Below are positions 1 through 7,220 of a stretch of DNA of 12,186 nucleotides, one piece after another. The translations under genes were made by a program, and so were the position numbers. The notes beneath the pieces are model-generated. The model searched no databases. It was not told the DNA's origin and saw only the letters and a program-made list of their open reading frames with translations. Positions within the stretch are counted from its first letter, which is position 1. Every line of letters begins with the position of its first letter. Location of the stretch: the NCBI GenBank assembly GCA_003164375.1, contig PLTE01000297.1:1-12186 (forward strand), given 5' to 3'. The stretch is from Hyphomicrobiales bacterium. Its GTDB lineage: Bacteria; Pseudomonadota; Alphaproteobacteria; Rhizobiales; Xanthobacteraceae.

Positions 1-43
1 CGCCGATGCGATCGAACGCGGCGACGGTCTTGAGCATGAGCAT
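1..43 (-). CDS. 5' end of an unidentified leftward gene (partial)
   Basis: Only the first 14 codons are in the window, reading MLMLKTVAAFDRIG, with no stop before the edge. A purine-rich GGGGGAA directly precedes the ATG at 43 and could be its ribosome binding site; a second ATG at 37 is an alternative start. The fragment is too short to assign a family. The call rests only on the plausible start signal and the open frame, so it could be chance. Confidence 0.4.
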   Translation of the reverse strand, partial: MLMLKTVAAFDRIG

Positions 44-53
44 TTCCCCCGTG

Positions 54-98
54 CCCCTTCCCATCCCGCCCCGCTTGCGGCGGACGGTGGGGTAGGGG
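54..98. repeat. GC-rich imperfect inverted repeat
   Basis: A C-rich arm (54-74) faces a G-rich arm (77-98) around a CCGC-TT-GCGG core at 71-80, so either strand can fold into a long imperfect hairpin. Dispersed intergenic palindromes with this look, a pyrimidine-rich arm and a CGCTTGCG or CGCAAGCG core, are common in Rhizobiales genomes as I recall them. Copy number cannot be judged here because no second copy is in the window. It lies upstream of the partial gene at the left edge. Confidence 0.45.
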
Positions 99-150
99 AG
101 CGCGGCAGTTCAGCCCAATCACTCGCGAATTGCAAACGCTGTGGGAAAGC

Positions 151-180
151 AGAAGCCCCGGACCAAGGTCCGGGGCTTCT
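151..180 (-). terminator. Hairpin terminator after the small secreted protein
   Basis: Two perfect 14-nt complementary arms, AGAAGCCCCGGACC (151-164) and GGTCCGGGGCTTCT (167-180), are separated by two bases; a real loop would open the innermost pair or two. It begins 14 bases past the stop codon of the leftward small gene. On that strand it is followed by GCTTTCCC, only a short T run, so termination is likely but not a textbook U-tract case. Confidence 0.75.
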
Positions 181-194
181 GGAACGACAGATCG

Positions 195-413
195 TTAGTT
201 CTTCAGCAGATTGAACTCGGCGCCGGATTGCATGTTCTCCGCGGTCCCGGTCTTGGTGCCGCCATCGGGATACGTCCCAACCTGGTTGCTTTGAATCGTG
301 TCGTACAGCGGCTGCTTCGGCGCCTGATGCTGCGTGCGCGCGGCGAGCGCCGGGCTGGCGAGCATCGCGATGGCGACCGCGGACAGCGCCAGCTTCATAT
401 TGAGGGATTTCAT
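195..413 (-). CDS. Small secreted protein of unknown function
   Basis: A 72-residue protein. The start at 413 is chosen over a longer frame reaching 470 because GGAG sits 8 bases upstream and a signal peptide begins at this Met. The N-terminus has Lys residues (K2, K7), a hydrophobic stretch (about 8-19) and an ASPALA cleavage site, predicting export with cleavage near residue 24. The mature part is about 48 residues, polar, rich in Gln, Thr and Gly, without cysteine, ending near GAEFNLLKN. Short exported proteins of this style are frequent in Bradyrhizobium-like genomes but I know no function. It is a single gene ending in a strong hairpin, divergent from the dehydratase cluster. Confidence 0.75.
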   Translation of the reverse strand: MKSLNMKLALSAVAIAMLASPALAARTQHQAPKQPLYDTIQSNQVGTYPDGGTKTGTAENMQSGAEFNLLKN

Positions 414-767
414 TTTCAAAGCTCCGTTTCGTTGTCGCCCTTGGTAGCTAAGTAACGGCGTATTCGGCACCGCACAATAGTACCTATACTCACAAAATTG
501 TTATTGAAATCAGTGTGTTAATGTGGAGTTTATTCGCCTGTTTATTGTCATTTATTGCGTCGCAATAAGCGCGAAATAGGCTTGCATTTGCGCGATAGCC
601 GGGTCGCGTCCACAGTTGCAAGAGCGCCTGAGACTTGCTGGTCCCCAGGGCCTTGCGGAGTTCCGCGCTCGCGCGATCATTAAATCGGCATATCTACCGC
701 AGGCGGCTCGGCGCTAAATCGCATGGCTGCGGTGCGGGTGGATTCGAGGGAGGATTGGGAGACGGCG
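414..767. other. Divergent intergenic control region
   Basis: These 354 bases separate the leftward small gene from the rightward dehydratase cluster. The part from about 470 to 590 is clearly more AT-rich than the flanking coding DNA and holds the palindrome at 552-568 and nearby TTATTG-like words. The part from about 600 to 767 is GC-rich, with a short inverted repeat GCGGA-GT-TCCGC at 655-666. No convincing paired -35/-10 hexamers were found by eye on either strand, so promoter positions are not claimed. Confidence 0.6.
552..568. promoter_or_regulatory. Perfect 17-bp palindrome, candidate operator
   Basis: TTATTGCG-T-CGCAATAA is a perfect inverted repeat with 8-nt arms around one central base. 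It lies about 200 bases before the dehydratase start and about 140 bases from the divergent small gene. TTATT-type words recur at 501, 530, 542 and 552. Symmetry and position suit a dimeric repressor or activator of the sugar-acid cluster, for example GntR-, LacI- or IclR-type, but no regulator gene is in the window and the family is unknown. Confidence 0.5.
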
Positions 768-2594
768 ATGACAACGAGCGAAAAATCGCAAGGCCAAAAA
801 ACACAAGGCCAGCAGCAGCGCCGGCTGCGCTCGCAATTATGGTTCGACAATCCGGACAATCCCGGCATGACCGCGCTCTATCTTGAGCGCTATCTCAATT
901 ATGGCCTCACCCGTACCGAACTGACCTCAGGTCGCCCGATCATCGGCATCGCGCAGACCGGCTCCGATTTGAGCCCGTGCAATCGGCATCACCTTGAACT
1001 GGCCCACCGTGTGCGCGCGGGCATCCGCGATGCCGGCGGCATCGCCTTCGAATTTCCGGTGCATCCCATTCAAGAAACCGGCAAGCGCCCGACCGCAGCG
1101 CTTGACCGCAACCTTGCTTATCTCGGTCTGGTCGAGGTGCTGTACGGCTATCCGCTCGACGGCGTGGTGCTGATGACCGGCTGCGACAAGACGACGCCGG
1201 CCTGTCTGATGGCGGCGGCCACGGTTAATACGCCGGCCATCGTACTCTCCGGCGGCCCGATGCTCGACCATGTCTATAACGGCAAGCTTATGGGCTCGGG
1301 CACACTGATCTGGCAGGCGCGCCAGGATCAGGCCGCGGGCCTGATCGACTACAAGGAATTCATCGACATCGTCGCCGCCTCGGCGCCGTCGATCGGCCAT
1401 TGCAACACGATGGGCACTGCGTCGACCATGAACGCGCTGGCCGAGGCGCTCGGCATGTCGCTGCCGGGTTGCGCCGCGATCCCGGCGCCGTATCGCGAGC
1501 GCGGGCAAATTGCCTATGCCACGGGCGTGCGTGCCGTGGAGATCGTTCGCGAAGATCTCAAACCGTCCGATATCCTGACGCGCGCGGCTTTCGAAAACGC
1601 CATCGTCGCGTGCTCGGCGATCGGCGGCTCGACCAACGCGCCGATCCATATCAACGCTATCGCCCGGCATATCGGCGTCGAGCTCAAGATCGAGGACTGG
1701 GAGACGGTCGGCTATGACGTGCCGCTGGTCGTCAACATGCAGCCGGCCGGCGAATTTCTCGGCGAGGACTATTTCCGCGCCGGCGGCCTGCCGGCGGTGC
1801 TGCATGAGCTCCACGCGGCCGGGCGGCTTCATGGCGACGCGCTGACCATCAACGGCAAGACGGTGGCCGAGAACGTCGCGCAGGCGAAAGCCGCTAACGC
1901 CGACGTCATCCGGCCCTACGACAAGCCGCTGAAGGCGCAGGCCGGATTCAAGGTTTTGCACGGCAACTTGTTCGATTCCGCGATCATGAAGACGAGCGTA
2001 ATCTCCGACGAATTCCGCAAGCGGTATCTTTCCAATCCGGAGGACCCCAATGCCTTTGAGGGTCGTGCGGTCGTGTTCGACGGGCCCGAGGACTACCACC
2101 ACCGCATCGACGATCCGGCCCTGAAGATCGACGAGCACAGCATCCTGTTCATGCGCGGCACCGGACCGATCGGTTATCCGGGCTCCGCCGAGGTGGTGAA
2201 CATGCAGCCGCCGGCGGCATTGATCAAACAAGGCGTCACGGCGCTCGCTTGCGTCGGCGACGGCCGGCAGTCCGGAACCTCGGGCTCGCCGTCTATTCTG
2301 AATGCTTCGCCGGAAGCAGCCGCTGGCGGGGGGCTTGCGCTGCTTGAGACCGGCGACCGCGTGCGCGTCGACCTCAACAAGGGCACCGCCGATATCCTGA
2401 TTTCGGCCGACGAATTGACGGCGCGGCGCGCGGCGCTGCAAAAGGACGGCGGCTATGATTATCCGCCGAGCCAGACGCCATGGCAGGAAATCCAGCGCGC
2501 CATGGTCGATCAGCTCGGTAGCGGCATGGTGTTGCAGCCGGCGGTAAAATATCAGCGGGTGGCGCAGAAATCTGTGCCACGGGACAGTCACTAA
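768..2594 (+). CDS. xylD: Sugar-acid dehydratase, IlvD/Edd family, D-xylonate dehydratase type
   Basis: A 608-residue cytosolic Fe-S dehydratase. The family removes water from an aldonic acid to give a 2-keto-3-deoxy acid; the closest remembered sequence is Caulobacter XylD, which acts on D-xylonate. Shared features include WFDNPD near the start, the SDxSPCN motif, and the AVKYQ C-terminal segment ending in an acidic/His tail. Expected cluster cysteines are C71 (SPCN), C139 (GCDKTT) and C212 (GHCNTMG). K141 matches the metal-binding modified lysine of the family, and S502 in GRQSGTS matches the catalytic serine. Length suits the roughly 580-610 family range. ATG 768 is preferred over ATG 723 because GGGAG lies just upstream and conserved sequence starts after it. 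First gene of the cluster. L-arabonate, D-gluconate or another acid could be the true substrate. Confidence 0.85.
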   Translation: MTTSEKSQGQKTQGQQQRRLRSQLWFDNPDNPGMTALYLERYLNYGLTRTELTSGRPIIGIAQTGSDLSPCNRHHLELAHRVRAGIRDAGGIAFEFPVHPIQETGKRPTAALDRNLAYLGLVEVLYGYPLDGVVLMTGCDKTTPACLMAAATVNTPAIVLSGGPMLDHVYNGKLMGSGTLIWQARQDQAAGLIDYKEFIDIVAASAPSIGHCNTMGTASTMNALAEALGMSLPGCAAIPAPYRERGQIAYATGVRAVEIVREDLKPSDILTRAAFENAIVACSAIGGSTNAPIHINAIARHIGVELKIEDWETVGYDVPLVVNMQPAGEFLGEDYFRAGGLPAVLHELHAAGRLHGDALTINGKTVAENVAQAKAANADVIRPYDKPLKAQAGFKVLHGNLFDSAIMKTSVISDEFRKRYLSNPEDPNAFEGRAVVFDGPEDYHHRIDDPALKIDEHSILFMRGTGPIGYPGSAEVVNMQPPAALIKQGVTALACVGDGRQSGTSGSPSILNASPEAAAGGGLALLETGDRVRVDLNKGTADILISADELTARRAALQKDGGYDYPPSQTPWQEIQRAMVDQLGSGMVLQPAVKYQRVAQKSVPRDSH

Positions 2595-2636
2595 GGATCC
2601 GCACCGACCGTTTCCGTGAACTTGAGCGAGCGTTCC

Positions 2637-3482
2637 ATGTCGCGTCCTTCCATTGCCGAGAAGCGCAAGACTTTCCGCAAGCTGCACGAGGTCGGCTGCT
2701 TCGTCATTCCCAATCCGTGGAACGTCGGCAGTGCGCGCTATCTGCAAGGCCTGGGTTTTCAGGCGCTGGCAACCACCAGTTCCGGTTATGCCCATTCGCT
2801 CGGTTATCCCGACGGCGGGTTGAGCCGCGACCAGGTACTCGCGCATTTTCGCGAAATGGCGCACGCAACCGATGTTCCACTCAATGCCGATTTTGAGGAT
2901 GGATTGGCCGACGATCTCGACGGCCTCGCCGAGAATGTGACGCACTGCGTCGCGACCGGCGTCGCGGGCCTGTCGATCGAGGATTCGCCGAACAATGGGA
3001 AAACACCGCTTTACGATCTCGACACGGCGGTGGCGCGCGTGAAGGCGGCGCGCACGGCGATCGACCGCGCCGGCGGCGATGTCGTGTTCACCGCACGCGC
3101 TGAAGGCTTTATCCGCGGCGTGCCCGATCTCGCCGACGTCATCCGCAGGCTTAAGGCCTATAAGGCCGTCGGCGCCGATTGCCTTTACGCGCCGGGCATA
3201 AAAACCCGCGAACAGATCGAGGCGGTGATCGAAGCGGTGGCGCCGACGCCGGTGAACTTCCTCAATAGCGGCGCGTTCGGCTATGCCGTCGCCGAGATCG
3301 CGGCAATGGGCGTGCGCCGGATCAGCGTCGGCGGCTCGCTCGCCCGCGTCGCCATGCACGCTTTCATCCGCGCCGCGACCGAGATCGCCAAGGATGGCAC
3401 GTTCGACGGCTTTGCCGGTCTGATTTCCAATGCGGAGCTCAACTCGTTCTTCGCAGCTGATCGCAAAGAGAATCCATCCTAA
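2637..3482 (+). CDS. PEP mutase/isocitrate lyase superfamily lyase
   Basis: A 281-residue TIM-barrel protein of the PEPM/ICL group, whose members make or break C-C or C-P bonds next to a 2-keto acid using Mg2+ (methylisocitrate lyase, oxaloacetate hydrolase, dimethylmalate lyase). Visible motifs: PNPWNVGSAR near residue 25, the metal-site segment NADFEDG (83-89, replacing the isocitrate lyase DADTGYG), SIEDS with E115/D116, and TARAEGF with R154/E156. The Cys-bearing KKCGH loop of true isocitrate lyases is absent. ATG 2637 is favoured, with weak GAGCGAG upstream; GTG at 2616 would add seven residues. It sits 42 bases after the dehydratase, so cleavage of a keto acid made by that pathway is a reasonable inference. 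The reaction is not assigned. Confidence 0.82.
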   Translation: MSRPSIAEKRKTFRKLHEVGCFVIPNPWNVGSARYLQGLGFQALATTSSGYAHSLGYPDGGLSRDQVLAHFREMAHATDVPLNADFEDGLADDLDGLAENVTHCVATGVAGLSIEDSPNNGKTPLYDLDTAVARVKAARTAIDRAGGDVVFTARAEGFIRGVPDLADVIRRLKAYKAVGADCLYAPGIKTREQIEAVIEAVAPTPVNFLNSGAFGYAVAEIAAMGVRRISVGGSLARVAMHAFIRAATEIAKDGTFDGFAGLISNAELNSFFAADRKENPS

Positions 3483-3544
3483 CCGGCATCGAGCCGAACC
3501 CGTTCGACGTTGAGGCGTTATGCTCTCGCATGAGTGAGGCAAGC

Positions 3545-4303
3545 ATGAGCAACCGGCTGCAAGGCAAAGTCGCGCTGGTGACCGCGGCGGGGCAGGGTAT
3601 CGGCCGCGCCATCGCCGAGGCCTTTATTGCCGAAGGCGCCAAAGTCATCGCCACCGATGTTGCGGAAGAAAAGGTCAGGGATCTCAAGGCGGCGAAAAGC
3701 CTGAAACTCGACGTGCGGGCGCAGGAGGATGTCGAGGCGCTGGCGAAGACCATCGCGAGCGACTTCGGCGCGCTTGATATTCTGGTCAATTGCGCCGGCT
3801 ATGTCGCTGACGGATCGATCCTCGATTGCACCGACAAGGACTGGGACTTTTCCTTCGACCTCAACGTCAAATCGATGCACCGCACGATCAAGGCATTTCT
3901 GCCGGCGATGCTGGAGAAAAAGGCCGGCTCGATCGTCAATATATCCTCGGCGGTGTCGTCGATCCGCGGCGTGCCCAATCGTTACGCCTATGGCACTACC
4001 AAGGCGGCGGTGATCGGGCTGACCAAAGCCGTCGCCGCCGACTTCATCAGAGCGGGCATCCGCTGCAATGCGATCTGTCCCGGCACCATCGAATCGCCTT
4101 CGCTCGAAGAGCGTATCGCGACGGCCTCGAAGGCGACTGGCAAGTCGATCGATGCGGTGCGGCAGGATTTCATCGGCCGTCAACCGATGGGCCGGTTGGG
4201 GACGGCCCAGGAAGTCGCGGCGCTTGTCCTCTTCCTTGCCAGCGACGAGGCAAGCTACATTACCGGTCAGGCCCATCTGGTCGACGGCGGGATGGCGCTT
4301 TAG
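3545..4303 (+). CDS. SDR oxidoreductase, 2-keto-3-deoxy-sugar-acid dehydrogenase/BDH2-like
   Basis: A 252-residue classical short-chain dehydrogenase. Motifs: cofactor loop TAAGQGIG (13-20), D38 at the end of the second strand, which indicates NAD(H), NCAG at 82-85, Ser135, Tyr149 and Lys153 as the catalytic residues, and a substrate-binding-type Arg146. It closely resembles the human DHRS6/BDH2 group (KDWDFSxxLNV, AVAADFI, IRCN). Bacterial members of that group include 2-keto-3-deoxy-L-fuconate 4-dehydrogenase. ATG 3545 is chosen because GAGG stands 5 bases before it; ATG 3530 would add five residues. Beside a dehydratase that makes 2-keto-3-deoxy acids, oxidation of that product at C4 is the likely job. 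3-Hydroxybutyrate oxidation is the alternative. Confidence 0.85.
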   Translation: MSNRLQGKVALVTAAGQGIGRAIAEAFIAEGAKVIATDVAEEKVRDLKAAKSLKLDVRAQEDVEALAKTIASDFGALDILVNCAGYVADGSILDCTDKDWDFSFDLNVKSMHRTIKAFLPAMLEKKAGSIVNISSAVSSIRGVPNRYAYGTTKAAVIGLTKAVAADFIRAGIRCNAICPGTIESPSLEERIATASKATGKSIDAVRQDFIGRQPMGRLGTAQEVAALVLFLASDEASYITGQAHLVDGGMAL

Positions 4304-4342
4304 GGCGGGGCCGGCGGCGGCCTCATTCGCGGCTGGGACACA

Positions 4343-5325
4343 ATGCATATTCTGATCACCGGCGCTGCGGGCATGATCGGGCGCAAGCTCGTTGAGCGCC
4401 TCGTCAATGACGGCGCGCTCATCGACAAGACGATCGATAGGCTCACGCTGATCGATGTCGTTGCGCCGCAAAAGCCTGAGAAATTTTCCGGCGAAGTCGA
4501 GACCGCTGCCGCTGATATTGCCGATCCGGCTGCCGTGCGTGCGGCCATCGCCGGCCGGCCAGACGTCATCTTTCACCTTGCGGGGGTAGTTTCCGGCGAA
4601 GCCGAGCTCGATTTCGAGAAGGGCATGCGGGTCAATCTCGACGGCTCGCGCGGGCTGCTCGAAGCCATTCGAACCGCGGGCGGCGGGTATCGTCCGCGTC
4701 TGGTCTTCACCTCCTCGATTGCCGTGTTCGGTGCGCCGTTCCCCGATGCGATCGCGGACGATTTTCACCTGACCCCGCTCACCTCCTACGGCACGCAAAA
4801 GGCGGTCGTCGAACTCCTCCTCGCCGATTACACCCGCCGCGGCTTCCTCGATGGCGTCGGTATCAGGCTGCCGAGCATCGTGGTGCGGCCTGGCAAGCCG
4901 AACAAGGCGGCCTCAGGCTTCTTTTCCGGGATCATCCGCGAACCGTTGTCCGGGCAAGAGGGGTGCTGCCGGTCGAGGAGAGCGTGCTGCATTGGCACGC
5001 CAGCCCGCGCGCGGCAGCGGGCTTTCTCGTTCACGCCGCGGGGCTCGATGCGGCAAAACTCGGCCTCCGCGTCAATCTCACGATGCCGGGCGTGTGCTGC
5101 ACCGTGGCCGAGCAGATTGCCGCGCTGCGCCGGATCGCCGGCGACAAGGTCGCCGCCCGCATTCGCCGCGAGCCCGATCCGCTGGTCGCCCGCATTGTCG
5201 CGGGCTGGCCGAGCCGGTTCGATCCCCGCCGCGCGCTGGCGCTTGGCTTCAAAGCGGAAAGCTCGTTCGACGAGATCATCCGCGTCCATATCGAGGACGA
5301 TTTGGGCGGCAAGATCGCCGCCTAA
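4343..5325 (+). pseudogene. denD: D-erythronate dehydrogenase-like protein, frameshifted
   Basis: An NAD-dependent epimerase/dehydratase-fold protein resembling DenD, which oxidises D-erythronate to 2-keto-erythronate. The first part has the Rossmann loop ITGAAGMIG (5-13), FTSS (Ser124/125), Tyr149-x3-Lys153 and a SGIIREPLSG signature (195-204). After Glu206 (4958-4960) the frame degenerates into Arg/Ala-rich sequence, while the family-like C-terminus (LPVEESVLHWHASPR onward to HIEDDLGG) continues in the frame ending at the TAA at 5323-5325. One base is missing near 4958-4966, easily explained by a GGGGG run reduced to GGGG. Restored length would be about 327 residues, as expected for the family. 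Without repair the first frame runs to 5428 as a 361-residue chimera. Either a true mutation or a sequencing error. Confidence 0.8.
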
Positions 5326-5424
5326 GCAGGGCCAGTGGCGTGGTTGCTTGCGTTGGGCGGGTCTATGCTTACATTGCTGCGAGAAACCCCAAAACCCTAA
5401 CAGCCATCTCCGCTCCAACCCATC

Positions 5425-6249
5425 ATGACCTATGTTGACGCGGCCTGTGCGCCGCTGCGCAAGACCGGACAGATCAAGATCCACGGCCCGGCGGCCTTCG
5501 AGGGCATGCACAAGGCCGGGCGGCTCGCGGCTGAATGCCTCGACATGCTGGTCGGCGAGATCAAGCCGGGCGTCACCACCGAGCACATCGACCGGCTGGT
5601 ATTCACGTTCGGCTCCGATCATGGCGCGTTGCCGGCGACCCTGATGTATCGCGGTTATCGCAAAGCGACCTGCACCTCGGTCAATCACGTGGTCTGCCAC
5701 GGCATTCCGGTCGAGAAGCCGTTGCGCGAGGGCGACATCGTCAATGTCGACGTGACGCTGATCCTCGACAACTGGCACGGCGATTCCAGCCGCATGTATG
5801 CCGTCGGCGAGATCCCGCGCCGTGCCGAGCGGCTGATCGAAGTCACCTATGAAGGCATGATGCGCGGCATTGCCGCAATCAAGCCCGGTGCCACCACTGG
5901 CGACATCGGCCATGCGATCCAGACTTATGTCGAGGCCCAGCACATGAGCGTGGTGCGCGATTTCTGCGGCCACGGCCTCGGCCGGCTGTTCCACGACGAG
6001 CCGAATATCGTGCATGTCGGCCGGCCCGGCGAAGGCATCGTGCTCAAGCCGGGGATGTTCTTCACGGTCGAGCCGATGATCAATCTCGGCCGTCCGCACG
6101 TGAAGGTGCTGTCGGACGGCTGGACCGCGGTGACCCGCGATCGCTCGCTGTCGGCGCAATTCGAGCATTCCGTCGGAGTCACGGAGACCGGCGTCGAGAT
6201 TTTCACGCTGTCGCCCAAGGGGCTCGATAAGCCGCCTTATCCGGGCTGA
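5425..6249 (+). CDS. map: Type I methionine aminopeptidase
   Basis: A 274-residue cytosolic metallopeptidase that removes the initiator methionine from new proteins. All five metal ligands are present: D109 and D120 (NVDVT and HGDSS), H183 (GHGLG), E216 (VEPM) and E247 (FEHS). The substrate-contacting H92 is in CHGIP. Each is offset by 12-13 residues from its E. coli counterpart, reflecting a longer N-terminus typical of alphaproteobacterial Map proteins. The start is fixed by the conserved opening MTYVDAA, though no Shine-Dalgarno is visible. It lies 99 bases after the denD reading frame and is probably transcribed separately, being an essential housekeeping gene. Confidence 0.95.
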   Translation: MTYVDAACAPLRKTGQIKIHGPAAFEGMHKAGRLAAECLDMLVGEIKPGVTTEHIDRLVFTFGSDHGALPATLMYRGYRKATCTSVNHVVCHGIPVEKPLREGDIVNVDVTLILDNWHGDSSRMYAVGEIPRRAERLIEVTYEGMMRGIAAIKPGATTGDIGHAIQTYVEAQHMSVVRDFCGHGLGRLFHDEPNIVHVGRPGEGIVLKPGMFFTVEPMINLGRPHVKVLSDGWTAVTRDRSLSAQFEHSVGVTETGVEIFTLSPKGLDKPPYPG

Positions 6250-6258
6250 CGTAAAATC

Positions 6259-6284
6259 AATTTCTGCAACTCGATTGCAAATTT
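6259..6284. repeat. AT-rich imperfect inverted repeat after map
   Basis: AATTTCTGCAA (6259-6269) faces TTGCAAATTT (6275-6284), complementary except for one extra base, around a five-base loop. It begins 10 bases past the map stop codon. It may be a weak terminator or an mRNA 3'-end hairpin, or a protein site upstream of radC; there is no T run after it. Confidence 0.35.
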
Positions 6285-6366
6285 CCACAATCCGGTCATC
6301 CTTAGCGGCGGCGTCAATTCGCGCAATAGTTGTAAGGCGCCGTCCCCGGGTTGCGTCCGAATTACG

Positions 6367-7086
6367 ATGTTGGAAAAGAAGCCCGACAGCGAAAACGGTC
6401 TCGCCGAAGAGGCGACGCCGCATTATTACGGCCACCGCGAACGCCTGCGTGAACGCTTTCGCGAGGCTGGCGCCGAAGCGTTGTCGGATTACGAGCTATT
6501 GGAGCTGTTGCTGTTCCGTGCGCTGCCGCGGCGCGACGTCAAGCCGCTCGCCAAAACGCTGCTGGAGAAGTTCGGTTCGTTTGCCGAGGTGATCGCGGCG
6601 CCGGCGGTGCGGCTTGCCGAGGTCAAAGGGCTAGGCGATGCCGGCGTCACCGAGCTTAAGGTCGTGCTGGCTGCCGCCAGTCGTCTGCTGCGCGGCGCGG
6701 TGAAAAAGCGCCCCGTTCTGTCGTCGTGGTCGATCGTACTGGATTATTGCCGCACGGCGCAGGCCTTCGCCGACCGCGAGCAATTCCGCGTGTTGTTTCT
6801 CGACAAGCGCAATCAGCTCATCGCCGACGAATTGCAGCAGATCGGCACCGTCGATCATACCCCGGTCTATCCGCGCGAGGTGGTCAAGCGCGCGCTGGAG
6901 CTATCGGCGACCGCTATCATTCTGGTGCACAATCATCCCTCGGGCGACCCAACTCCCTCCCGCGCGGACATCCAGATGACGCAGCAGATCATCGCGGTGG
7001 CGAGCCCGCTCGGCATTGCCGTGCACGACCACATCATCGTCGGCAAGGACGGGCATGCGAGTTTGAAAGGGTTGAAGCTGATTTGA
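6367..7086 (+). CDS. radC: RadC family JAMM-domain protein
   Basis: A 239-residue member of the RadC/UPF0758 family. The N-terminal third holds the GHRERLRERF opening and a helix-hairpin-helix-like segment around VKGLGDAG (86-93). The C-terminal JAMM/MPN+ metalloprotease-like domain has the full zinc signature HNHPSGDPTPSRAD, with H188, H190 and D201. Despite the name, genetic work has not supported a role in recombinational repair, so the function remains uncertain. The start at 6367 is the first ATG giving the conserved N-terminus; no clear ribosome binding site precedes it. The 117-base gap after map leaves room for a separate promoter. Confidence 0.93.
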   Translation: MLEKKPDSENGLAEEATPHYYGHRERLRERFREAGAEALSDYELLELLLFRALPRRDVKPLAKTLLEKFGSFAEVIAAPAVRLAEVKGLGDAGVTELKVVLAAASRLLRGAVKKRPVLSSWSIVLDYCRTAQAFADREQFRVLFLDKRNQLIADELQQIGTVDHTPVYPREVVKRALELSATAIILVHNHPSGDPTPSRADIQMTQQIIAVASPLGIAVHDHIIVGKDGHASLKGLKLI

Positions 7087-7149
7087 TCGCGCCCGCATGT
7101 ATGGCGGCGGAGCCGGATTGGCCGATCCGCTCGGCCAGCGACCCCGGAT

Positions 7150-7177
7150 TTCACTCACGCGCGATTTGGGCTATAAT
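7150..7177 (+). promoter_or_regulatory. Sigma70-type promoter for the DUF1080 gene
   Basis: A perfect TATAAT (7172-7177) lies 16 bases after TTCACT (7150-7155), which matches TTGACA at four of six positions. The start codon follows at 7221, giving a leader of roughly 35 bases that carries a strong GGGGAGGAA ribosome binding site at about 7207-7214. This is the clearest promoter in the window and suggests independent expression of the downstream gene. Confidence 0.6.
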
Positions 7178-7220
7178 CGCTCGTCAAAAACAATCGAAGT
7201 GTGAAGGGGAGGAAGTGAGA

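Noticed and set aside
723..767. An earlier ATG extending the dehydratase by 15 residues
   Set aside because: No ribosome binding site precedes it and the added residues do not resemble the family, while GGGAG supports ATG 768.
3495..3506. Short inverted repeat CGAAC-CC-GTTCG between the lyase and SDR genes
   Set aside because: Five-base arms are expected by chance in DNA of this composition, and the location inside an operon gives no added support.
927..3542. An 871-codon open frame on the minus strand opposite the dehydratase and lyase genes
   Set aside because: Its translation is Arg/His/Asp-rich low-quality sequence matching no family I recognise, and the opposite strand encodes two clear enzymes. 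Long antisense frames are expected from G/C-ending codons; those at 3518-4798 and 4828-6435 are the same artefact.
5344..5369. Possible map promoter TTGCTT...TATGCT
   Set aside because: The spacer is only 14 bases and the match is weak, so it is not listed as a feature.
5425..5428. ATGA overlap between the unbroken first frame of the denD-like gene and map, suggesting translational coupling
   Set aside because: That TGA is reached only in the wrong frame after the frameshift. The natural denD stop is the TAA at 5323-5325, so the overlap is coincidental.
6726..7220. An N-terminal extension of the DUF1080 protein reaching into radC
   Set aside because: It overlaps radC in another frame, and a strong promoter, ribosome binding site and signal peptide all point to 7221.
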